A DNA stretch of 30,893 nt from Anaerobacillus alkalidiazotrophicus (GCF_001866055.1 NZ_MLQS01000016.1:1-30893), one strand, 5' to 3'; shown: positions 1 through 6,944, counted from the first letter of the stretch. Translations and numbers: made by a program. Notes: a model not told the origin generated them from the letters alone.

Positions 1-129
1 TTGGAAGGGATAAATAATTCTACAAAAGTCTTAAAAAGAAATGCTTTTGGCTTTAGAAATTTTGATCGGTTCCGAGCGAAAATATTATTGTCACATCAGT
101 ATAAAAGAATAGGGTCTCATGTCGGATAG
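1..129 (+). CDS. ISL3-family transposase, C-terminal fragment (window edge)
   Basis: The reading frame is open from base 1 to a TAG at 127-129 and encodes 42 residues. It holds the characteristic C-terminal block of ISL3-type DDE transposases: EGINNSTKVLKR, followed by AFGFRNFDRFRAKIL. In this family that block follows the last catalytic acidic residue, which lies outside the window, so activity cannot be judged. The gene is cut by the window edge, not obviously broken. It was missed by simple ORF calling because no start codon is present. Its role would be cut-and-paste transposition of the surrounding element. Confidence 0.8.
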   Translation: MEGINNSTKVLKRNAFGFRNFDRFRAKILLSHQYKRIGSHVG

Positions 130-147
130 TAGGCTTTAGTATAAAAC

Positions 148-189
148 CCTTATCATTTTTCGAGGGAATTCCCTCGAAAAATGATAAGG
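148..189. repeat. 42-bp perfect palindrome inside the IS, after the transposase stop
   Basis: The arms run from CCTTATCATTTTTCGAGGG through the centre GAATTC and are perfectly self-complementary over 42 bases with no loop. It begins 18 bases after the transposase stop codon. As RNA it would form a long hairpin and could end transposase transcription. It lacks a clean U-tract on the plus strand, so a terminator role is inferred. Confidence 0.75.
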
Positions 190-363
190 CCACCAAGCGT
201 AGCGCGGTAGCCTAAGATCTATCTACCCCAACATTTGACGTAGAACCTAAATTTCTGAAGGTGGAAAGCTTTCTAAATTCAAAGCCCATTGACTAGAAAG
301 TTAACCTCACCTCCATAACGATAAGTGGAGAACGAAAGTCTAATGCCTATATCCTTTTCTCGT

Positions 364-470
364 CCATCACTCAACTCAGTCAAGTAACTGACTTCAGGAA
401 GCTACATTAGAAGAAGCAAAACAACAAATATTTTTACGTCTAGAGCTGTGGCGCTTGTGCTTTTCTTGCA
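364..470 (+). repeat. Dispersed hairpin repeat, copy A (degenerate)
   Basis: This is a diverged copy of the repeat that follows at 470-727. It shares the block CAGTCAAGTAACTGACTTCA (compare CAGTCAAGCTACTGACTTCA in copy B) and the closing motif GCGCTTGTGCTTTTCTT. It lies directly head-to-tail with copy B. The rest of 248-363 contains only an imperfect inverted repeat (GGTGGAAAGCTTTCT and AGAAAGTTAACCTCACC) and no gene that I can see. Confidence 0.6.
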
Positions 471-727
471 TAATCAGAATTTATAAATTTCTAACTTGGA
501 AACTGTCTAGCGCAAGCAGCCTACGAGCTCGGTCACTTCAGTCAAGCTACTGACTTCAATAACTACATGAATAACGTCTCTGAATAGCTTCATGCAGCTT
601 TGCTTCGAGGAAGCTTACTACGAAGCAATACTAGAAGACGCAGAAAGCACGTAGGAAGCCAAAGAGCGGCTTCTGTCAAAGGCCTTCCAGTGCCTATCGC
701 TCGTGACCAAGGTGCTTGCGCTTTTCT
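470..727 (+). repeat. Dispersed hairpin repeat, copy B (full length)
   Basis: This copy opens with CATAATCAGAATTTATAAAT, then ACTTGGAAACTGTCTAGCGC, and closes with GGTGCTTGCGCTTTTCT. Bases 494-572 match copy C (15697-15775) with one mismatch in 79. Outer arms GGTCAC/GTGACC and CGCAAG/CTTGCG and inner arms TTGCTTCG/CGAAGCAA (600-607, 621-628) allow a branched hairpin. On the minus strand the repeat begins (AGAAAAGCGCAAG) two bases after the ferredoxin stop codon. The short open frame inside it (600-782) is not a credible gene. Confidence 0.85.
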
Positions 728-729
728 AA

Positions 730-1053
730 TTATTCCTCTGGTCTTGGACCGGGCTCTAAGTGTGAGTTTGATTTCGTCATGATAGGCTTAATAGTTGCGT
801 CGCCGTTAACTCTAATTTGACATGATAAACGAATATTTTTCTGTGTGTGTCCTTTCTTCGCTAATGATTGTTTTTCAATATCTGAAATGTCTCCAAAAGC
901 CCCTTCGAAAACTTCTACACGACAGGTCGTGCACCTTCCCTTACCACCACAGCGGTGTAAAATATCAACCTTATGATCAACTAGTTGATTTGAAAGCTTT
1001 TTTCCATCTTCGCCGTCAAAAGTATGGTAGTCAATAACAGTAATTTTAGCCAT
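730..1053 (-). CDS. [2Fe-2S] plant-type ferredoxin-like protein
   Basis: This is a 107-residue soluble electron-transfer protein. The cluster ligands are visible as C-x5-C-x2-C in RCGGKGRCTTCRV (C35, C41, C44) plus a distant fourth Cys in RLSCQI (C78), the adrenodoxin/plant-type ferredoxin arrangement. The start is set at the ATG complementary to 1051-1053, because GAAGGGTGG lies 7 bases upstream. The longer open frame to 1185 would add 44 residues unlike the family. The 14-residue tail after the fold is polar (HLEPGPRPEE) and may be strain-specific. The gene is monocistronic and its stop codon abuts repeat copy B. The redox partner is unknown, since no reductase or oxygenase gene is adjacent. 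Confidence 0.88.
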   Translation of the reverse strand: MAKITVIDYHTFDGEDGKKLSNQLVDHKVDILHRCGGKGRCTTCRVEVFEGAFGDISDIEKQSLAKKGHTQKNIRLSCQIRVNGDATIKPIMTKSNSHLEPGPRPEE

Positions 1054-1278
1054 GAAAATTCCACCCTTCAAAAAAATTATACAACTGATTATCTTAATAA
1101 TATTCTTCTGAGGAATGGGAAATGCGCTTAATTTATATTTCCTGGGTAAGCGCAAAAACAGCGTGATTTCAAGCTTTTTCGCCATTTTATTAAGCTGCAG
1201 TCAGATTATCTACTGTAGAATTTTGAAGGAGATTAAAGAAATGTCAAAGTAGGAAAAGAAAACAATAAAAATTTCCTG

Positions 1279-1307
1279 TTGTCAAAAGGGGTCTTCGTAA
1301 ATAAAAT
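1279..1307 (+). promoter_or_regulatory. Sigma-A-type promoter upstream of the small ORF at 1346
   Basis: TTGTCA (1279-1284) and TAAAAT (1302-1307) are separated by exactly 17 bases, which predicts a transcript start near 1314, 32 bases before the ATG of the 23-residue ORF. This is one of the better-looking vegetative promoters in the window. It supports the view that the small ORF, and possibly cotD beyond it, is transcribed. Confidence 0.55.
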
Positions 1308-1345
1308 AAATGATGGATAAAAAATATTTATTTGGAGAGATTGCT

Positions 1346-1417
1346 ATGGTTTTATATATATTAATAATGTTTTTCGTCATGATCGGAGTTACTTTCTTTG
1401 TTATGAGTGGAATTTAA
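1346..1417 (+). CDS. Putative 23-residue single-span membrane peptide
   Basis: ATG at 1346 is preceded by GGAGAG (1334-1339) at six-base spacing and by a good promoter at 1279-1307. The product, MVLYILIMFFVMIGVTFFV followed by MSGI, is almost wholly hydrophobic and would span the membrane once. I do not recognise a family. It lies upstream of cotD on the same strand, so a sporulation link is possible, but its promoter looks vegetative. Without conservation data it remains a candidate. Support comes from the promoter, the ribosome-binding site and the composition acting together. Confidence 0.45.
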   Translation: MVLYILIMFFVMIGVTFFVMSGI

Positions 1418-1502
1418 CTATAAAATAGGTGATTATACTAGTACATGTTTGCGTGGTGGAACATAGGTTGATATTGAACCTATAAAAAAAGGAGGAAATA
1501 AT

Positions 1503-1814
1503 ATGTTCTATCCAAGACCACCTGTAGGACATCAACAAATGTTACCACCTCGCATTCACCCGACACAACATTATGTACAACACAAATGCTGCGAATATAT
1601 TGTGCCAGAGGTGCACCCAAGTCATACAACTGTTATAAACAAACATCTTTATAAGCACTATCATAACTTCCCACACACTGTATCATCTATGGATCAGGTC
1701 GCTAACCAGCATTTCGTTTGCCCTCCAGGCCCACCAGTAGCGCCGGGAACGCCAGTTCCAGGACCGATTGGAGCGCCAGGAGTAGCACCTGTACCTCGTC
1801 GTCGTTTCTTTTAA
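1503..1814 (+). CDS. cotD: CotD-like spore coat protein
   Basis: This is a structural protein of the spore coat, made in the mother cell late in sporulation. The 103-residue product has the CotD core: a Cys pair (HKCCEYIV), then VHPSHTTVINKHLYKHYH and NFPHT, rich in His, Pro and Tyr. The B. subtilis protein is shorter, as I recall it (about 75 residues). The difference here is a Pro/Gly/Ala-rich tail (PPGPPVAPGTPVPGPIGAPG) ending in RRRFF, a low-complexity extension that may vary between strains. The start is well supported by AAAGGAGG at 1489-1495. A CATAGGTTG stretch near 1463 resembles a sigma-K -10 element, but this is weak. A hairpin follows at 1840-1871. Confidence 0.88.
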   Translation: MFYPRPPVGHQQMLPPRIHPTQHYVQHKCCEYIVPEVHPSHTTVINKHLYKHYHNFPHTVSSMDQVANQHFVCPPGPPVAPGTPVPGPIGAPGVAPVPRRRFF

Positions 1815-1839
1815 TTCATATTCGGTAGTAATTTCTGTG

Positions 1840-1875
1840 AAGGGTATGGCATAATTTTTTTGCCTACCCTTTTAT
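1840..1875 (+). terminator. Probable terminator after cotD
   Basis: AAGGGTATGGCA (1840-1851) pairs with TGCCTACCCTT (1861-1871), with one bulged base and an AT-rich loop. A short T-rich stretch follows, so termination strength is uncertain. Confidence 0.6.
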
Positions 1876-1904
1876 TTCACGTTAGAATGCATAACTTTGT
1901 TAAT

Positions 1905-2118
1905 GGACATAAGTAATTGATAAATAGTTCTTACGCTCTATAGAGTTAGTGAAAGCCCCGCCATAAATTTATCCCACTTTTAAGGGGCAGTAAGTTAAAC
2001 TAAACAATCAGTGGGGGATGAAAGAATCTCCCACTGATTGAGGTCTGCTATATAAAACGTTTAGTTTTGGGGACAGAAAACCCTCACGGTGGAGTGAGTT
2101 TATAAATATATAATGAAA
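1905..2118 (+). other. Structured gene-free region with strong hairpins between cotD and ypsA
   Basis: I see no gene in 1876-2150. It holds CTCTATAGAG near 1935, a GCCCC/GGGGC stem-loop (1955-1959 with 1984-1988), and a very strong hairpin with a 15-bp stem (2005-2019 with 2026-2040, one G-U) closed by a GAAAGA loop. A smaller CTCAC/GTGAG hairpin lies near 2088-2103. No U-tract follows the large hairpin, so it is not a simple terminator. It could be a small RNA, a leader element of ypsA, or a decayed remnant of an IS200/IS605-type element, which uses subterminal hairpins. Confidence 0.45.
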
Positions 2119-2140
2119 ATTAATTAAACGTTTGATTAAT
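2119..2140. promoter_or_regulatory. 22-bp near-perfect palindrome upstream of ypsA (operator candidate)
   Basis: ATTAATTAAACGTTTGATTA, continuing to AAT, is self-complementary at all but one base pair and is centred on AAACGTTT. It ends 20 bases before the ypsA start codon. A second AAACGTTTA copy lies at about 2057. The size and symmetry suit a dimeric repressor site; the regulator is unknown. Confidence 0.4.
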
Positions 2141-2159
2141 TTTTTTAGAGGTGCTTACA

Positions 2160-2711
2160 ATGGTCAAAGTATTAGCGGTTACAGGATATAAAGCTCACGA
2201 ATTAGGAGTATTTGATGAGAAACATAAAGGAATTACTTACATAAAAAAGGTTTTAGAAAAACGTTTGGTTTCGTTTATTGAAGATGGATTAGAATGGGTT
2301 ATCATTTCTGGGCAACTAGGGGTCGAGTTATGGTGTGGAGAAGTTGTTATTAATCTGAAAAAACAGTACCCAAATATTAAACTCGCGGTGTTAACCCCTT
2401 ACTATAATCAAGAGGAAAACTGGAATGATGCTAGGAAAGAACAGTATCAAAATGTTTTACAAAGAGCTGATTATGTCGATAGTATTACAAAGAGGAATTA
2501 TGAAAACCCAAGTCAATTAAAATTAAAAAATCAATTTATTGTCGAAAAAAGTGATGCACTTTTAGTCATATTTGATGATGACAAACCAGGTTCGCCAAGT
2601 TATTATATTACTTATGCAAAAGCTCGTAGTGAAAAGTCAAATTATGAAATTTTCTATATCTTTCCAGATGAAATAGAATTGGCGTACCAAGATGATTTAG
2701 AACAATGGTAA
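2160..2711 (+). CDS. ypsA: YpsA-family (DUF1273, SLOG-like) protein
   Basis: The 183-residue product has a Rossmann-type nucleotide-binding fold. Visible landmarks are the N-terminal strand KVLAVTGYKAHELG, a glycine-rich SGQLGVELWCGEV segment near residue 50, TPYYNQEENWN, and FDDDKPGSPSYYI toward the C terminus. The family belongs, as I recall, to the SLOG/YspA-like superfamily proposed to bind nucleotide-derived ligands. The B. subtilis and staphylococcal members have been linked to cell division, which fits its position directly upstream of gpsB. The ATG at 2160 is chosen over the in-frame GTG at 2151 because AGAGGTG lies six bases upstream. A palindromic operator candidate precedes it. Confidence 0.88.
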   Translation: MVKVLAVTGYKAHELGVFDEKHKGITYIKKVLEKRLVSFIEDGLEWVIISGQLGVELWCGEVVINLKKQYPNIKLAVLTPYYNQEENWNDARKEQYQNVLQRADYVDSITKRNYENPSQLKLKNQFIVEKSDALLVIFDDDKPGSPSYYITYAKARSEKSNYEIFYIFPDEIELAYQDDLEQW

Positions 2712-2799
2712 AAAACATAATTGACAATTTAAGAATGTTTTGAAAAAATAAATAGTATGTTTCGAATTGAATTCACTTTTAAGGTAGAGGTGACTAAAC

Positions 2800-3108
2800 A
2801 TGGTTGAAAAGACAATTGCACAACTAAGTCCTAAAGAAATTTTAGAAAAAGAATTTAAAACTAGCATAAAGGGCTATAATCAAGATGAAGTTGATAAATT
2901 TTTAGACACAGTAATTAAAGATTATGAGCAATTTCAAAAAAGAATCGAATTACTTGAAAACGAAAATGCAAAATTTAAAAAAGAAGCTGAAAAAAATCCT
3001 GAACAACAAACACGTCAAGGTGTAACTCAAGGAAATACAAATTATGATATTTTAAAAAGGTTATCTAATTTAGAGAAACACGTGTTTGGAAATAAGCTCT
3101 TTGATTAA
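2800..3108 (+). CDS. gpsB: GpsB cell-division cycle protein (DivIVA-like)
   Basis: This small cytoplasmic adaptor shuttles between septum and side wall and coordinates penicillin-binding proteins such as PBP1. The 102-residue product shows the DivIVA/GpsB N-terminal lipid- and partner-binding domain ([20 protein letters not shown], then DEVDKFLD), a coiled coil (about residues 35-70), a linker rich in Gln, and the short helical C-terminal domain ([16 protein letters not shown]) that mediates oligomerisation. Length matches the family (about 98). AGGTAGAGGTG lies upstream of the ATG. A TTGACA at 2721 could be the -35 of its own promoter, although the matching -10 is poor. The RNase HI-like gene follows after 13 bases and is probably co-transcribed. 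Confidence 0.95.
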   Translation: MVEKTIAQLSPKEILEKEFKTSIKGYNQDEVDKFLDTVIKDYEQFQKRIELLENENAKFKKEAEKNPEQQTRQGVTQGNTNYDILKRLSNLEKHVFGNKLFD

Positions 3109-3121
3109 GGGGTTTTAGAAA

Positions 3122-3514
3122 TTGATTGAAGTTTATATTGACGGTGCTAGTACTGGCAATCCTGGTGATGCAGGGGCAGGAGTTTTTATTAAAGTGAATG
3201 GCAATGTAGAACAATATTCTTTTCCCTTGGGAAAAATGACAAGTCATGAAGCTGAATTTTGGGCATTACTTAAAGCACTAGAAATATGTACTCGGAAAAA
3301 CTATACCGTTGTCTCTTTTCGCACTGACTCAAAGATTGTTGAAGATTCTGTGGAAAAGCGCTTTGCAAAACGTGAACCACATGCAACCCTAATAAAAAAA
3401 GCGTTACATTACATAGATTCGTTTGATTTATTTTTTATTAAATGGATTCCAAGTAAGAATAATGCTGTTGCAGACCAATTAGCGAAAAAAGCGATACAAA
3501 AAAACAGGGAATAA
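3122..3514 (+). CDS. RNase HI-family protein
   Basis: This is a 130-residue RNase H fold predicted to cleave RNA in RNA-DNA hybrids. The four acidic metal ligands are present in order: D in VYIDGASTGNPG (residue 6), E in SHEAEFWALLKAL (near 45), D in FRTDSKIV (near 67), and D in NNAVADQLAKKA near the C terminus. The protein lacks an N-terminal hybrid-binding domain. It belongs to the short YpeP/YpdQ-like group rather than to classical RnhA. Whether B. subtilis relatives are fully active is not settled in my recollection. Translation starts at TTG 3122 with AAGGGG eight bases upstream. It is the last gene before rnpB, whose promoter begins eight bases after its stop codon. Confidence 0.88.
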   Translation: MIEVYIDGASTGNPGDAGAGVFIKVNGNVEQYSFPLGKMTSHEAEFWALLKALEICTRKNYTVVSFRTDSKIVEDSVEKRFAKREPHATLIKKALHYIDSFDLFFIKWIPSKNNAVADQLAKKAIQKNRE

Positions 3515-3521
3515 CTACCTG

Positions 3522-3550
3522 TTGAATTATCTTGTTTAACAAGGTATAAT
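3522..3550 (+). promoter_or_regulatory. rnpB promoter
   Basis: TTGAAT (3522-3527) and a perfect TATAAT (3545-3550) are separated by 17 bases. Transcription would start near 3557, in a small hairpin GTCGTC-AA-GACGAC (3558-3571) that directly precedes the mature RNA and may be a 5' precursor element. Confidence 0.75.
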
Positions 3551-3572
3551 TAATTTTGTCGTCAAGACGACA

Positions 3573-3985
3573 GCCATTAGGCGTTCAGGTAATTGCTGCA
3601 TCATTTGATGTTGAGGAAAGTCCATGCTCGCACGGTCTGCGATGACCGTAGTGTTCGTGCCTAGCGAAGTCATAAGCTAGGGTAGTCTGGTTACGACTGG
3701 ACTAACGGCAGGGAACGCACCTAAGTCTTATAGATATGGTGTTACTACCTTGAAAGTGCCACAGTGACGGAGTCTGCTCGGAAACGAGGAGAGTGGAACG
3801 CGGTAAACCCCACGAGCGAGAAACCCAAATTTGGTAGGGGAACCTTCTCGAAAAGGAATTGAACTATTGAGAAGGACAAAAAGTACAAGCTTTTTGTAGA
3901 TAGATGATTACCGCCGGAGTACGAGGTTAATAGCCGTTTGTAGTACAAAGGAACAGAACATGGCTTATCGAACGCTTATAGCTAA
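3573..3985 (+). ncRNA. rnpB: RNase P RNA, Bacillus (type B)
   Basis: This is the catalytic RNA of RNase P, which removes 5' leaders from pre-tRNAs together with the RnpA protein. Hallmark conserved blocks are present in order: GAGGAAAGTCCATGCTCGCA, GTGTTCGTGCCTAGCGAAGT, CATAAGCTAGGG, CTTGAAAGTGCCACAGTGAC, GTGGAACGCGGTAAACCCC, ACGAGCGAGAAACCCAAAT, GGTAGGGGAACC, TAGATAGATGATTACCGCC, GAGTACGAGGTTAATAGCC, and GAACAGAACATGGCTTA. P1 is formed by GGCGTTC near the 5' end and GAACGC near 3971. The architecture matches type B RNA (about 400 nt). The ends given are approximate. The short minus-strand open frame across it is a shadow. Confidence 0.96.
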
Positions 3986-4002
3986 ATAATTATTCAAATG
4001 TA

Positions 4003-4031
4003 AACTCTACACTGATTGTGTAGGGTTTTTT
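4003..4031 (+). terminator. rnpB terminator
   Basis: ACTCTACAC (4003-4011) pairs with GTGTAGGGT (4017-4025), followed by a run of T residues: a classic rho-independent terminator placed just after the RNA 3' end. Confidence 0.85.
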
Positions 4032-4051
4032 ATTTTTCTTTTCTTTAACTT

Positions 4052-4081
4052 TGAATATTAAAGGAATTAAATAGCAAAATA
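4052..4081 (+). promoter_or_regulatory. Sigma-G-type promoter of the germinant receptor operon
   Basis: TGAATA (4052-4057), a 17-base spacer, then CAAAATA (4075-4081) matches the forespore sigma-G consensus (TGAATA, CATACTA) with two deviations in the -10. It predicts a transcript start near 4088, just ahead of the ribosome-binding site at 4098. Germinant receptor operons are known sigma-G targets. Confidence 0.65.
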
Positions 4082-4110
4082 TAACCAACTGCAAATTAGG
4101 AGTGTTTTAT

Positions 4111-5733
4111 ATGTTTCAATGGTTGAAAAAGAAATTAAAATGGATGATACATAAGCAGTATTCAAATGGACAAACTCAGCCAAACGATAATTCTACTTCC
4201 AAAAGTGAATCTGTTGCTCAAACTCAAACAAAGCCAGTTTATAAAAATGTTTATAAAAATGCTGAAGAGATGAAAAGAATTTTAGGAGAAAACGAAGGGG
4301 TCTTTAATCGCACATTTACTATTGGTAAGCAGAATGGAAAATTTGCCTATATATTTGCAGTATCCGGAATGGTAGATACTAAAGTTATCAATGAGAATAT
4401 TTTATCGCCATTAATGAATCTAGAATTACCGAATAGTCCTTCAGAAACAGTTCAGTTTTTAAAATATTTGAAAGAATCTGTTTTGACAATTTCTGAAGTT
4501 GAGTTTGAAGAAAATCTTTTATTAATTCCACAGATTATTTTTACTGGTAAAGTAATATTGTTTATCGATGCTGAGGATAAAGCATTAGTTATTGATGCTC
4601 AAGCAATGGATGTGCGAGGGATTGAGCAATCGGTAAACGAATCTGTTTTAAGGGGGGCACGTGATGCTTTTAACGAAGATATTGGTACAAATTTATCATT
4701 AGTTAGAAGAAGAATACGAGACCCTAAACTGCATTGTGAACCGATGATTATTGGCAAACAAACGCATACGAAGGTAGTCATAACGTATATTGACGGAATC
4801 GTAAATAAAGATATTTTGAATGAAGTAAAAAAAAGAATAAATAATATCCAAATCGATTCGGTACTAGAATCTGGAGTAATAGAACAATTGATAGAGGATG
4901 CTCCCTACTCACTCTTTCCTACGATAGGTAATGTAGAAAAGCCAGATACTGTTGCCGCGGAATTATTAGAAGGCAGAGTAGCTATATTTGTTGATGGAAC
5001 ACCCTTTGTATTAACTGTACCCCACCTTTTAGTTAATCATTTTCAAGTTGCTGAAGATTATTATTCACGGCCCATTTATTCGAATTTCGTTCGGTTACTT
5101 AGAATTTTAAGCTTTTTTATCTCAGTTATGTTACCTGGTGTTTTTGTTGCATTTCAGTATTATCATTCAATCTTAATACCGTTCGATTTATTAATAACAC
5201 TTGCAAAGGAACGAGCAGAAGTACCGTTTCAGCTGATTGTTGAAACGATCGGAATGCTGATTGTTTTTGAAATTATTAAGGAATCAGGGTTGAGGATGCC
5301 AAAACCAATTGGTCAAGCTGTAAGTATTGTTGGTGCACTTATTCTCGGTGAGGCTGCTGTACAAGCTGGATTAGTCGGAATTCCAGTAGTGGTAACGATT
5401 GCAATCGTCGGGATTGCTTCGTTTCCGGTAAGCACACTAGGTGAAGCAATTAGTATTTTACGCATCTTGTTTGTATTCGCCGGAGCGGCATTGGGGTTAT
5501 TTGGAATCCTAATTCTTGGGATGGTGGTTGTTAGTCATTTAGCATCATTACGTTCTTTTGGTGTCCCATATAGTGCACCACTATTTCCAATTAAGGTAGG
5601 TGATTTAAAGGACTCGATTATTCGTTTTCCTCTTTCATTATTAGTTCGTCGTCCATTAACATTTAAGACAGAAAATCAAATGAACCAAACGTTAGGAGGG
5701 GATTCAGGTGAAGGGCAACGCGGAAAAGAGTAA
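4111..5733 (+). CDS. Spore germination receptor A subunit (GerA/GerKA family)
   Basis: This is the A subunit of a Ger-type nutrient receptor in the spore inner membrane, which responds to amino acids or sugars and triggers cation and dipicolinate release. The 540-residue product has a soluble N-terminal region, with a Gln/Thr/Ser-rich linker at about residues 15-45. A GerA domain follows, including VRGIEQSVNESVLRGARDAF, near 170, and LVRRRIRDPKLHCE. The hydrophobic C-terminal domain starts near residue 325 (RLLRILSFFISVMLPGVFVA) and has about five membrane segments, including GLRMPKPIGQAVSIVGALIL. The ATG at 4111 is preferred over the GTG at 4102 because AGGAG sits seven bases upstream. The gene order A-C-B matches the gerK type. 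The ligand cannot be inferred. Confidence 0.93.
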   Translation: MFQWLKKKLKWMIHKQYSNGQTQPNDNSTSKSESVAQTQTKPVYKNVYKNAEEMKRILGENEGVFNRTFTIGKQNGKFAYIFAVSGMVDTKVINENILSPLMNLELPNSPSETVQFLKYLKESVLTISEVEFEENLLLIPQIIFTGKVILFIDAEDKALVIDAQAMDVRGIEQSVNESVLRGARDAFNEDIGTNLSLVRRRIRDPKLHCEPMIIGKQTHTKVVITYIDGIVNKDILNEVKKRINNIQIDSVLESGVIEQLIEDAPYSLFPTIGNVEKPDTVAAELLEGRVAIFVDGTPFVLTVPHLLVNHFQVAEDYYSRPIYSNFVRLLRILSFFISVMLPGVFVAFQYYHSILIPFDLLITLAKERAEVPFQLIVETIGMLIVFEIIKESGLRMPKPIGQAVSIVGALILGEAAVQAGLVGIPVVVTIAIVGIASFPVSTLGEAISILRILFVFAGAALGLFGILILGMVVVSHLASLRSFGVPYSAPLFPIKVGDLKDSIIRFPLSLLVRRPLTFKTENQMNQTLGGDSGEGQRGKE

Positions 5734-6853
5734 TAGATATTACAAAAATATACTTTTCTACTTAACTCTCCTTTTAACGTTCCCTATTGTAAATGGATGT
5801 TATGGTATTACAGAATTAGATGATCGTGTCATTGTCTCATTAGTCGGTTTAGATCAACTTCAGAATGGAAATGTAGAAGTAACAATGGGGTTAATTGATA
5901 CACGATTAATCGAACTACAGGAAGCAGAAAGCCTACATGTTTATACGTTTGAAGGTGAGACAATTTTTGATGCTGTCAGATTGGCAATCCTAGAGATAGG
6001 AAAACAACCAATGTGGCCATATATTAAAGCTGTAGTATTTGGACCCTCTTTTAAAGAAAACGATGTTAAACCATATTTAGATTTTTTTAATCGAAATAAT
6101 GAAGTTCAACCGAATCACTTTATTGTTTTCTCAGATAAACCAGCACGGGAAATTGTTGAAATTCGTTCAGATTTATCTAATATCCCTGCCGTTACTGTCG
6201 AGCAACAAATAGAACATCAAGCATTAGTATCGTATTCACCTGAAGTAAGACTACATTATTTTACGGAAATGATGTTTTCGGAAGGTCAAGTAGGTTATGC
6301 ATCAATTATCAAACGTGAGGAGGAGGAAAATGTTCATAAAATTGAAGGGACTGCTCTCATTAAAGGGGGGAAATGGATTGGTACCCTAAATCGAATGGAA
6401 ACTAGGGGCGCATTATGGGTTCAAGGGGCTGTAAAAGGCGGAATTACGATCGTTCCATTCAAAAATGGGAAACTTTCACTTGAAATTGTCGAAGAAACCG
6501 GTAGTGCAATTACACCAATTTTAAAAGATAATAAATTATCTGTTAAGGTAGATATTCAAACGATCTGTTCCTTAGGTGAAATGATGGCTCTAATAGAAAA
6601 TGATCATGGAGAATTGATAGAAGAAATAAACCGATCTGCTGAACAAGAAATTGTAAAGGAAATTGAAGCATCGCTTAAAAAAACGCAAGAGCTAGGAACA
6701 GATATTTATGGAATTAACAGGGTCGTTCATAGGGAGTTTCCAAACTATTGGAAGGAAAATAAAGAAAGTTGGCCTGAAATTTTTTCAGATCTCCCGATTG
6801 AAATTAACGTAACTGTCGAAATGAAAAAAATGGGGTTATTTAATAATTTTTAA
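5708..6853 (+). CDS. Spore germination receptor C subunit, lipoprotein (GerAC family)
   Basis: This is the C subunit of the receptor, a lipoprotein anchored on the outer face of the spore inner membrane. The 381-residue product starts at GTG 5708 (AGGAGGGG six bases upstream) and overlaps the A-subunit gene by 26 bases, so the two are translationally coupled. It begins with a signal peptide, a hydrophobic stretch ILFYLTLLLTFPIV, and a lipobox VNGC with Cys at residue 31, followed by the family motif ELDDRVIVSLVGLD. Family landmarks include GKQPMWPYIKAVVFG, and HKIEGTALIKGGKWIGTL near the middle. The C-terminal part (YGINRVVHREFPNYWKENKE) matches the Ger(x)C domain. Length is usual for the family. 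Confidence 0.93.
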   Translation: MKGNAEKSNRYYKNILFYLTLLLTFPIVNGCYGITELDDRVIVSLVGLDQLQNGNVEVTMGLIDTRLIELQEAESLHVYTFEGETIFDAVRLAILEIGKQPMWPYIKAVVFGPSFKENDVKPYLDFFNRNNEVQPNHFIVFSDKPAREIVEIRSDLSNIPAVTVEQQIEHQALVSYSPEVRLHYFTEMMFSEGQVGYASIIKREEEENVHKIEGTALIKGGKWIGTLNRMETRGALWVQGAVKGGITIVPFKNGKLSLEIVEETGSAITPILKDNKLSVKVDIQTICSLGEMMALIENDHGELIEEINRSAEQEIVKEIEASLKKTQELGTDIYGINRVVHREFPNYWKENKESWPEIFSDLPIEINVTVEMKKMGLFNNF

Positions 6854-6944
6854 TGATAAAAATTTAGCTATTTTTTCGAGCGTTTAATAAACTAACGATT
6901 CACTAATACTTGAACTATAAAATCATTTTTTCTAAGGAGAAACT

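Larger units (their letters stand above)
1..247 (+). mobile_element. ISL3-family insertion sequence, right end (partial)
   Basis: This is the 3' part of an insertion sequence: the end of a transposase gene (stop at 127-129), a 42-bp perfect palindrome at 148-189, and a terminal inverted repeat ending near 247. Read on the minus strand, that end (starting GGTTCTACGTC and followed by ATGTTGGGGTA) matches the opposite-hand end at 30646 (GGCTCTATAAT, then TTGTTGGGGTA) at 18 of 24 positions, which supports one IS family at both window edges. The left half of the element lies outside the window. The ISL3 assignment rests on the transposase tail and on recalled ISL3-type termini. Confidence 0.75.

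Noticed and set aside
600..782. 60-residue open frame on the plus strand
   Set aside because: It lies inside repeat copy B, has no ribosome-binding site, an Arg/Ser-rich unprotein-like sequence, and runs into the ferredoxin gene on the other strand.
822..1037. 71-residue plus-strand open frame
   Set aside because: It is antisense to the ferredoxin gene, whose Cys motif and ribosome-binding site are clear.
1241..1252. Very short frame ATG TCA AAG TAG with a good GAAGGAG upstream
   Set aside because: It encodes only three residues. The codons after the stop do not resemble any protein I know, so it may be a chance site or a dead gene start.
3745..3948. 67-residue minus-strand frame
   Set aside because: It is antisense to RNase P RNA and explained by the conserved RNA sequence.
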